Below, piece by piece: positions 1 to 5,990 of a stretch of 7,697 nt of DNA. The notes below the pieces were generated by a model, which saw only the letters and a list, made by a program, of their open reading frames with translations, had not been told where the DNA came from and ran no database searches. This DNA is from a bacterium UBP3_UBA3054 (lineage in GTDB: Bacteria; Auribacterota; UBA3054). Within the stretch, counting starts at the first letter, position 1. Every line of letters begins with the position of its first letter. Location of the stretch: assembly GCA_002366995.1 (NCBI GenBank), contig DFCM01000082.1, positions 1-7,697 on the forward strand, given 5' to 3'. Made by a program: the position numbers and the translations under genes.

Positions 1-700
1 ACATTTCCGCGGGCGGCTCTCCCACCGCCAGGCCGCCGATGGCCAGGCCCGGCAGATCGTAGCGCATCAAGCCTTCCAAACAGCGCAGCCTCTCGTCGTC
101 AAGAACTCCGCCCTGCACGATGCCGAACAAAAGCTGTCTGGGGAAATCCCCGCCCTCGCGCTCGTTGAAGGCCTTGTTGGATTCCACGCAGGTGCCAAGC
201 CACCTTAGCGTCCTGTTGACAGCCGATTCGATATATTTCCTTTCAGCCAAAGCCGGCGGGCATTCGTCGAAAGCCATGGCGATGTCGGAACCAAGGACTT
301 GCTGCATGAGCATAGATTCCTTAGGGCCAAGGAACATCTTCTGGCCGTCGATGTGGCTCTTGAAGGCCACTCCCTCGTCGCTGATGTTCCTAAGGTCAGC
401 CAGGCTGTAGACCTGGAAACCGCCGCTGTCGGTAAGTATGGAACGATCCCAGGACATGAACTTGTGCAGGCCGCCCAGCTTCGCCATAGTCTCCATCCCG
501 GGGCGCGTCATCAGATGATACGTGTTCCCCAATATGATGTCGGCGCCCAAAGCTTCCAGTTCGCTGTTCGGCATAGCCTTGACCGCGGCCCTCGTCCCCA
601 CCGGCATGAAGCGCGGCGTGGTGAAAGTTCCGTGCGCGGTCCTGACAACCCCCGCCCTGGCTTTGCAACCCGCATCCTTATGTTCCAGATTAAAGATCAT
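1..700 (-). CDS. tgt: Queuine/preQ1 tRNA-guanine transglycosylase, 5' part (3' end beyond window)
   Basis: This enzyme swaps the guanine at position 34 of GUN-anticodon tRNAs for the queuosine precursor preQ1, in the cytoplasm. About 233 residues are visible, and the reading frame is still open at the left window edge. Seen motifs: a family-typical N-terminus reaching GTRAAVKAM near residues 35-43; TDSGGFQVYSL at about 90-100, whose Asp91 matches the active-site Asp of the TDSGG motif; FDECPP at 144-149, the base-recognition Asp/Cys region; GIVQGG at 193-198; and LAIGGLAVGEPP at about 219-230. The nucleophilic Asp and the zinc-binding cysteines lie in the missing C-terminal part. The usual FDEC-PYPA stretch reads PPALA here, a mild deviation. 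The ATG at 700 is chosen because the N-terminus then matches the family and an upstream in-frame ATG is followed at once by a stop. No Shine-Dalgarno sequence is visible. The gene follows the exporter pair by 63 nt and may be read both from that operon and from its own promoter. Confidence 0.96.
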   Translation of the reverse strand, partial: MIFNLEHKDAGCKARAGVVRTAHGTFTTPRFMPVGTRAAVKAMPNSELEALGADIILGNTYHLMTRPGMETMAKLGGLHKFMSWDRSILTDSGGFQVYSLADLRNISDEGVAFKSHIDGQKMFLGPKESMLMQQVLGSDIAMAFDECPPALAERKYIESAVNRTLRWLGTCVESNKAFNEREGGDFPRQLLFGIVQGGVLDDERLRCLEGLMRYDLPGLAIGGLAVGEPPAEM

Positions 701-711
701 ATTTTATTTAC

Positions 712-717
712 ATTATA
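712..717 (-). promoter_or_regulatory. Candidate -10 box in front of tgt
   Basis: On the minus strand a perfect TATAAT lies 11 nt upstream of the tgt ATG, inside the 63-nt AT-rich gap after the exporter genes. No convincing -35 box is seen 15-18 nt further upstream, and there is no TG extension. If used, transcription would start only about 4-6 nt before the ATG, giving a nearly leaderless message. The gap contains no clear hairpin plus T-run, so read-through from the upstream operon is also possible. Confidence 0.4.
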
Positions 718-763
718 CTCAACGCTTATCCCCTGAAGTTTCCACAAGATACTCACATGTTTT

Positions 764-2830
764 TCAGATCCTGCGGCTGAACTGCAAAAGGTAGAGATCG
801 TAGTAGGCGCCCTTCTTGGCCATCAGTTCGGCGTGGCTGCCCCTTTCTATGATCTTGCCGTCGTCCAATACGAAGATCTCGTCCACCTTGTGGATGGTGG
901 AAAGACGGTGCGCCACGATCATACTTGTACGGCCGATCATCAGTTTGTCGATGGCGTCCTGGATCAAGTGCTCGGTCGCCGGGTCGACGTTGCTGGTCGC
1001 CTCGTCGAGGATCAGTATCCTCGGGTCGTGCGCCAACGCTCTGGCGAAGCAAAGCAGCTGCTTTTCGCCGGCGGAGAGCGTCGCGCCGCGTTCCGCCATC
1101 ACTTCATCGTAGCCATGCGGCAGTTTTTCGATGAACTGGTTGGCGCAGACGGTCTCGGCGGCCTTTATGGCCTTCTCCCTCGTGATCGTAGGATCGCCCA
1201 AAGCGATGTTCTCATAGATGGAGCGGCTGAAGACGAAAGTGCCCTGCAGAACGATGGAGATGTGTTTTCTCAGTTCCTCGTTCGACCAGTCTTTGACGTT
1301 CACGCCGTCCAGAAGCACCTCCCCCTTGTTGGCGTCGTAGAAGCGGCAGACCAGGTTGATCAAAGAGGACTTGCCGGCGCCCGTCGGACCGACGATGGCG
1401 ATGCTCTTGCCAGGTTCGATCTTGAAGGAAACGTCTTTCAGGACCTGCTCGTTCTCAATGTAAGAGAAGTCCACGTTCTTAAATTCTATTTCGCCCTGCG
1501 GCTTCCCGACTATCACGGGAAGCTCGGGCTGCGCCACTTCGTTCTTGGTGTCGAGGAGCGTGAAGATGCGCTCCGAAGCCGCCAGGCTGCTCTGCAATTG
1601 CGTGATCTGGTTCGATATCTGCATCAGGGGATTGCAAAGGTGGCCGAAGTACGTGATGAAGGCCATCAGGGAACCTAACGTAAGATCGCCGTCAAGCACG
1701 CAGATGCCGCCGTAGAGGATGATGAGCGCAGTGCCGAAATGACGGATGAGGTCCAGTATCGGACCGAAGACGCCCATGCAGATGACGTTCTTGAAGCCGG
1801 CCTTGTAATAGGAGGCGTTCACTTCCGCGAATTCTTCCCTTCTGCGTTTCTGCTGGTTGAAACTTTGTATCATCTTGATGCCGGAGAACTCCTCCGTCAG
1901 AACGCCGTTGATCTTAGCCAATATCCTTCTCAGTTCCCTGTGCACCTTCCTTACGATGAGCCTGAAAACGATCGTGATGACGACGCAGAAAGGCAGTACC
2001 GCGAGCGAGACCAGCGTCAGCTTCCAGTTGATGTACAAAACGATGATGAGCGAGCCGATGAACATGCCGGCGCTTGCCAGCATCTGGACCGCGACGGTCG
2101 AGAGCATCGAGTTGATGGCCTCGATGTCGTTCGTCACCCTGGTCACAAGCTTGCCGATCGGCGTCCTGTTGAAAAGCGAGACGGAAAGGCTCTGAAGATG
2201 TTTGAACAAAGCCATCCTCAGCGAGTACATCGTGCGCTGGCTGGCAATTTCAAGCGTCAGGCGGTGGAAGTAGTCGGCGAGGGCGTGAACGGCCAGAACG
2301 AGCAGGAAGAGGCAGAACATCCTCTTCAGGCCCGTGATGTCCGCGCCCCTTATTTTCGTGAGGAGCGCCGGGTCGATGTCCGCGAACTGTTTGTCGGGAA
2401 CGAACCAGTTGCCGCCATAGACGAAGCCGTGCGTCCCGTCATAGCTTTCCTTTTTGAAGATGTAGTGGTTCTCGCCCTTATTTTTTATGGAATCGCTGAT
2501 GTCCTTGTTCTTTTCCAAAAAGCTCGTCGGCACAGCGGCGGTGGCGTCTCCGGCGGGGATCGCCACTTCCGCGAGTTTCGGGAACTTTACGAAAGCCTCA
2601 TCTTTGGAATCGACGAAGGTGTAGAGAGGAACGAGATAGTTGTCTATGCTCTTCCTGTAGATGTTTGGCGTAATGAGCTGCGTGGCGGAGCTGAGCGCCA
2701 GGAAGACCAGAGCGAGGATGATGTAAAGCTTCTGAGGCGCCGCGTATCCGAGAAAGCGCCTGATGTAGCTTATGTCAAAGCCGCTCTTATACTGATCTTC
2801 AGCATCGAAATCTTTGTGGCTATGACTCAT
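764..2830 (-). CDS. ABC exporter subunit with catalytic Walker B Glu and extracellular insert (BmrD/TM288-like half)
   Basis: Half-transporter of 688 residues, with an exporter-type membrane domain fused to an ATPase domain. Membrane segments lie near residues 33-55, 168-187, 245-267, 270-295, 350-372 and 378-402. ATPase motifs: Walker A GPTGAGKSS at 481-489 with Lys487, Q-loop Gln529, signature LSAGE at 585-589 (not LSGGQ), Walker B ILILDE at 605-610 with the catalytic Glu610, D-loop around 613-616, and switch His641. A hydrophilic stretch of roughly 95-110 residues sits between membrane segments 1 and 2 (about 58-167), making the protein longer than a usual 580-600-residue half. In known heterodimeric exporters the partner with the catalytic Glu and altered signature pairs with one having the reverse pattern, as found in the gene just upstream. 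The start overlaps that gene's stop as ATGA, and a GAGGA ribosome site lies 6 nt before the ATG. Cargo cannot be told from sequence; drugs, peptides and lipids are all known for the family. Confidence 0.95.
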   Translation of the reverse strand: MSHSHKDFDAEDQYKSGFDISYIRRFLGYAAPQKLYIILALVFLALSSATQLITPNIYRKSIDNYLVPLYTFVDSKDEAFVKFPKLAEVAIPAGDATAAVPTSFLEKNKDISDSIKNKGENHYIFKKESYDGTHGFVYGGNWFVPDKQFADIDPALLTKIRGADITGLKRMFCLFLLVLAVHALADYFHRLTLEIASQRTMYSLRMALFKHLQSLSVSLFNRTPIGKLVTRVTNDIEAINSMLSTVAVQMLASAGMFIGSLIIVLYINWKLTLVSLAVLPFCVVITIVFRLIVRKVHRELRRILAKINGVLTEEFSGIKMIQSFNQQKRRREEFAEVNASYYKAGFKNVICMGVFGPILDLIRHFGTALIILYGGICVLDGDLTLGSLMAFITYFGHLCNPLMQISNQITQLQSSLAASERIFTLLDTKNEVAQPELPVIVGKPQGEIEFKNVDFSYIENEQVLKDVSFKIEPGKSIAIVGPTGAGKSSLINLVCRFYDANKGEVLLDGVNVKDWSNEELRKHISIVLQGTFVFSRSIYENIALGDPTITREKAIKAAETVCANQFIEKLPHGYDEVMAERGATLSAGEKQLLCFARALAHDPRILILDEATSNVDPATEHLIQDAIDKLMIGRTSMIVAHRLSTIHKVDEIFVLDDGKIIERGSHAELMAKKGAYYDLYLLQFSRRI

Positions 2831-4605
2831 TTTTCATCCTCTATTACGGCGCTTTGCAGCATGAAAAGCTCTTTATAGTAAGGCGATCTGACCTTCAATT
2901 CCTCGTGCGCGCCGATGTTTTCGATCTTGCCGTGATCCAGGACTATCGTGCGGTCCGCGTTCTTCACGGCCGAGAGCCTGTGGGCGATGATGATGTTGGT
3001 CGACTTGCCCCTGATCTCGCCGAGCTCTTTTAGGATCTCGCTCTCAGTTTCCGCGTCCACCGCGGAGAGCGCGTCGTCTAAGACAAGTATCCTCGGCCTC
3101 AGGGAAAGCGCCCTGGCGATAGCGATCCTCTGTTTCTGGCCGCCGGAAAGCGTCACGCCTCTTTCCCCCACCCAGGTGTCGTACCCGTCGTTGAAGCGCA
3201 TGATGTCGTCGTGGATGAAGGCTTTCTTCGCCCAGTAGACGACTTCCTCGTCGTCCATTTCAGGCTTGGCGAAACGGATGTTGTCCTTTATCGTCATGCT
3301 GAAAAGGAAAGGCTCCTGCGGCACATAGCCGAAGACGCCCCTCAGTTCGTCAAGCTTGTATTCCGCCACGTCTTTTCCGTTCAAAAAGACCGTGCCGGGA
3401 GGCGGACTGTAAAGGCGCATGCAAAGGTCGACAAGAGTCGTCTTGCCGCTGCCCGTCCTTCCCACGATGCCAAGAGTCTCCCCTTCCGCCACGTGGCAGG
3501 TGATGTTTTCCAGGGCGTTCTTTATGGCGCCGGGATACTTGTAGGTGAGATCCTTCACTTCCAGGAGCGTTTCTCCCTTGACGGTTTCCGATCCGTCCTT
3601 TATGGTGCTCTCATCCTCGATGATCGTCTGGATGCGCTCGGCGCTCGCGCAGCCTCTCTCAAGGTGGTTGATGACTTCGCTGACGGCGATCATGGGCCAG
3701 GTCATGGTGCCAAGGTACATGTAGAACTTCGTGAAAGTTCCCAGCGGCATTTCGCCCATTATGATGCGTTTTCCGCCGAACCACAAAAGGAGCGCCATGC
3801 AAAGGTTGGAGACCACCATGATCAAGGGACCCATCATCGCCCATTTCCTGACCAGCGCGATAGAGTTGTCAACGTAAGCTTTCCCCTCTTTTCCGAAACT
3901 ATCCAGGGACGCCGGTTCGTCGCCGTAAGCTTTGACGACCATGATGCCGGCGAAGATCTCCTGCGCGCGTTCGTTCATGGCGGAGAAAGATTCCTGGACT
4001 TTGCCGAAAAGCACCCTTATCTGGCGTCCGATCACTCTCACCACGATCATGATGATCGGCGCGGGAACGAGCACCAGAAGCGCCAGCTTCCAGTTTTCCT
4101 GGAGCATCAGAACTATGATCATGCCGCCCATGACGAGGGAGTCGGCGCCCGCCAGCATGCCGAAGGCTACGGAATGCTCGACCGCCTGCACGTCGTTGGT
4201 CATGTGCGCGGTAAGGTCGCCCACCCTGTGCTTGTCGAAATACTCGGGCGGCATCGTCTGCAGATGATCGAAGATCTTCTGCCTAAGGTCGCGGTTGATC
4301 TTCAAGCCCACGCCGGAAAAACAGTAGCGCCACAGGAAGCGGAAGAATATGCCGCACGTCATGATCGCGATCATGGTCAGGCAGAGCTTTCTCAAAAGCT
4401 CCCTGGTGGCCGTGCCGTCTGACAGCGCGTCGAAAGCCAAAGCGATGAAGTGCGGCATCAAAAGGACCGCCAGGTCTATGCAGGCCAGGCCCAGTACGCC
4501 GATGAGGAAACGGTAGCGGTACTGCCAAACGTATCCCCAGAGGATCTTCATCCCCGCTTTGGTTATCCTGTCTCCCTGGCTTCCGCCGTGAAAATGTGGA
4601 GGCAT
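2827..4605 (-). CDS. ABC exporter subunit with degenerate ATP site (BmrC/TM287-like half)
   Basis: Half-transporter of 592 residues, a normal length. Membrane segments lie near residues 32-52, 72-95, 150-168, 173-193, 257-277 and 285-310, followed by an ATPase domain. Motifs: Walker A GRTGSGKTT at 382-390 with Lys388, Q-loop Gln430, canonical signature LSGGQ at 486-490, Walker B ILVLDD at 506-511 where Asp511 stands in place of the catalytic Glu, and switch His542 retained. This is the hallmark of the non-catalytic half of asymmetric exporters such as BmrCD, LmrCD and TM287/288: its own ATP site is impaired, but its intact signature completes the working site of the partner. It overlaps the partner gene by 4 nt, so translation is probably coupled. 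The ATG at 4605, 6 nt after the sulfotransferase stop, is the only good start before the first membrane helix; its ribosome site (GGGG about 10 nt upstream) is weak, so Met19 is a less likely alternative. Confidence 0.95.
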   Translation of the reverse strand: MPPHFHGGSQGDRITKAGMKILWGYVWQYRYRFLIGVLGLACIDLAVLLMPHFIALAFDALSDGTATRELLRKLCLTMIAIMTCGIFFRFLWRYCFSGVGLKINRDLRQKIFDHLQTMPPEYFDKHRVGDLTAHMTNDVQAVEHSVAFGMLAGADSLVMGGMIIVLMLQENWKLALLVLVPAPIIMIVVRVIGRQIRVLFGKVQESFSAMNERAQEIFAGIMVVKAYGDEPASLDSFGKEGKAYVDNSIALVRKWAMMGPLIMVVSNLCMALLLWFGGKRIIMGEMPLGTFTKFYMYLGTMTWPMIAVSEVINHLERGCASAERIQTIIEDESTIKDGSETVKGETLLEVKDLTYKYPGAIKNALENITCHVAEGETLGIVGRTGSGKTTLVDLCMRLYSPPPGTVFLNGKDVAEYKLDELRGVFGYVPQEPFLFSMTIKDNIRFAKPEMDDEEVVYWAKKAFIHDDIMRFNDGYDTWVGERGVTLSGGQKQRIAIARALSLRPRILVLDDALSAVDAETESEILKELGEIRGKSTNIIIAHRLSAVKNADRTIVLDHGKIENIGAHEELKVRSPYYKELFMLQSAVIEDEK

Positions 4606-4611
4606 AAAAAT

Positions 4612-5211
4612 TCAGCCCCGGTTGCGGTAAAGATTAGGATCGACAACGGCTCTCATGGCCTCAAGGTCCATTTCTTTCCCTAGGAAAGCGGCTATCCTCG
4701 GCACCCAGTCAGCGGGATCGCGCATAAGATCGTTGTAGTTCACGAAAAAGACTGAAAAACAGGAGTTGGCTTCCAAAAAGCCAAGAACTTCGGAAAGGTG
4801 CCGGTTGTAAGTCGTGATCATCTCCTCGTCGGAGATCTTGTCAACCGCCTCTCCCCTTCTTATCAGCATTTGCTTCTGGCTCTTCATGATCTCCTCGATG
4901 TCGCGGCGCATGAAGAGCACCTTGTAGCGGTAGCCCTTCAGGGGCAACTTCGTCAAAAGCAGCGCTATTATCTTGACCGCCTTGCCGACCGCCTCGGGCA
5001 TCCAGGCCGTGTCATCAGGGAGTTTTTTCACCCTTTCGAATTCGTAGTAGCCCTTCGGATTGTCCTCGTCGGCCGTCCTTATGTTGTCCTGCAGCGGAGG
5101 AATGCCGCCCGCTTCCAGCATCTTCATCATCATGGATGTCCCGGAGCGCGGCAGCCCGGAGACCACCATCAGTTCCTTTTCGAAAAGCCTGCCGAAAAAT
5201 GAAAAAGCCAT
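4612..5211 (-). CDS. Small PAPS-dependent sulfotransferase family protein
   Basis: A 199-residue P-loop protein of the sulfotransferase superfamily, which moves a sulfuryl group from PAPS to a hydroxyl or amine. The 5'-phosphosulfate-binding loop is SGLPRSGTS at residues 18-26, right behind the N-terminal strand. The 3'-phosphate-binding segment reads MRRDIEEIMKSQ at 101-112; Arg103 and Ser111 keep the eight-residue spacing of the family's Arg/Ser pair. The segment DEDNPKGYYEFE at about 48-59 is typical of one group of short bacterial members. It is shorter than most sulfotransferases (250-300), and I see no certain catalytic His or Glu. No signal peptide is seen, so it is probably cytoplasmic. 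An in-frame ATG at 5265 would add 18 residues, but that stretch overlaps the preceding gene and is rich in Arg, Trp and Cys, unlike the family. The ATG at 5211 has an AAGGA ribosome site and leaves a 1-nt gap. The acceptor substrate is unknown; the adjoining exporter genes suggest an exported molecule (inference). Confidence 0.88.
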   Translation of the reverse strand: MAFSFFGRLFEKELMVVSGLPRSGTSMMMKMLEAGGIPPLQDNIRTADEDNPKGYYEFERVKKLPDDTAWMPEAVGKAVKIIALLLTKLPLKGYRYKVLFMRRDIEEIMKSQKQMLIRRGEAVDKISDEEMITTYNRHLSEVLGFLEANSCFSVFFVNYNDLMRDPADWVPRIAAFLGKEMDLEAMRAVVDPNLYRNRG

Positions 5212-5212
5212 T

Positions 5213-5989
5213 TTACTTTTCCTTGCGCACCATGACCGCCACCGGGCAGTCGACGTATTCGTCACTGAAGAGTATCGAGCTTTCGAAGCCTTCCTTCACG
5301 TCCATGCTGGCAACAGCCAGATCGACCGCGCCGGTCCCGACCGCTTCGTAGAGCTTGTCGTAATCCATGACAACAAGTTCGACCTTCGCGTTGAGGTAAA
5401 GGGCCAGCCTCTTGATCAACTCGACGTTGAAACCGACGACCTCGCCCTGCGTATTGCGGTAGTTCATGGGCCTGTTTTGTATCTCGGTCGCGATCTTAAG
5501 AGTCCTTTCAGGCTTGCCGGGCTCCTTTATTTTCGGCATTGTGGGATACGGGGTCAGGACCCAGCGTTCGTACATGTCCTTGTACGTCCCGTCCTTCTTG
5601 TATTTCTTGATGTAGGCGTTGACTTGCTTCATCAGCTCCGTTTTCTTTTTGGGAGCGGCGATGGCGACGTGTCCTTCCGCCAGATCCTCGGGCAGGACAA
5701 CGAAAGCCTCGTTAAAAAGCGCCGCGGCGTGGTCAAGGGTCGGCCTGTCGAAGACCGCGCCGTCGATCTTCTCGGTCTGGAGAGCCGGCAAAAGCTCCTC
5801 GACGGAGGAATAAGGCATCATCTTGGCGTAAGGGAAGCGCTTCTTGGCCGCGGCGTAGGATTCCGTCTGTTCGCTCCCGCCCACCTTGTAGATGGGGTTG
5901 TTGAGCTGATAGACGGTCGTTATCTGCGTCGTGGCGTTGGCGCACCCGAAAAGCAGAAAAGAAAGAAGAAGCAAAGATAATTTTTTCAT
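5213..5989 (-). CDS. Circularly permuted solute-binding protein family 3-like lipoprotein
   Basis: A 258-residue exported lipoprotein: Lys-rich start, hydrophobic core, then a lipobox LFGC at 13-16 with Cys16 as lipid anchor. The mature part is made of the two lobes of an amino-acid-type binding protein (SBP_bac_3) in swapped order. Residues about 28-118 resemble lobe II (KVGGSEQTES at 35-44 for the ligand loop, a KIDGAVFDRPT strand at 74-84). Residues 119-145 match the C-terminal helix (KKDGTYKDMYERW). A Pro/Lys-rich linker follows (about 146-161), then lobe I from TLKIATE at 163-169 through VVGFNVELIKRL and AVDLAVASMDV to FSDEYVDCPVAVMVRK, where lobe I normally crosses into lobe II. The Arg that holds the ligand carboxylate in amino-acid binders is missing (VKEGFESSILFS, 231-242). 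No permease or importer ATPase is adjacent. The start at 5989 has a GGTGAT ribosome site; the ATG at 6004 would add five residues and overlap the previous gene. The ligand is unknown; sensing, scavenging or delivery are all possible. Confidence 0.85.
   Translation of the reverse strand: MKKLSLLLLSFLLFGCANATTQITTVYQLNNPIYKVGGSEQTESYAAAKKRFPYAKMMPYSSVEELLPALQTEKIDGAVFDRPTLDHAAALFNEAFVVLPEDLAEGHVAIAAPKKKTELMKQVNAYIKKYKKDGTYKDMYERWVLTPYPTMPKIKEPGKPERTLKIATEIQNRPMNYRNTQGEVVGFNVELIKRLALYLNAKVELVVMDYDKLYEAVGTGAVDLAVASMDVKEGFESSILFSDEYVDCPVAVMVRKEK
5220..5224 (-). promoter_or_regulatory. Ribosome binding site that sets the sulfotransferase start
   Basis: AAGGA on the minus strand, 8 nt before the ATG at 5211 and inside the last codons of the solute-binding lipoprotein gene. 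It supports the 199-residue sulfotransferase start over the longer reading frame beginning at 5265. Confidence 0.7.
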
Positions 5990-5990
5990 G

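Noticed and set aside
746..754. A 9-bp direct repeat (AAGATACTC) at 746-754 and 7113-7121, near the two intergenic regions
   Set aside because: A shared 9-mer is expected by chance in a window of this size, and the copies hold different positions relative to their genes.
701..763. A terminator between the exporter operon and tgt
   Set aside because: I found no GC-rich hairpin followed by a T-run on the minus strand in this gap, so no terminator is called.
1739..2878. A 379-codon open frame on the plus strand, opposite the exporter gene
   Set aside because: Its product is rich in Arg, Glu, Asp and Val without any recognisable motif, and it runs antisense to a gene with complete ABC motifs. 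It mirrors codon bias of the true gene.
3211..4422. A 403-codon plus-strand open frame opposite the other exporter gene
   Set aside because: His/Asp/Arg-rich low-information product, no ribosome site, wholly antisense to a well-supported ABC subunit.
5212..5265. An 18-residue N-terminal extension of the sulfotransferase from the ATG at 5265
   Set aside because: It overlaps the lipoprotein coding end, has no family-like sequence, and the ATG at 5211 has a good ribosome site.
5060..5980. A 306-codon plus-strand open frame spanning two minus-strand genes
   Set aside because: It crosses the boundary of two genes with clear families, and its translation shows no domain.
5213..5989. The binding protein as a pseudogene or truncated tandem
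   Set aside because: The frame is intact with a signal peptide, normal ribosome site and breakpoints at domain borders, and its length is about that of one whole domain. Decay would not be expected to give this.
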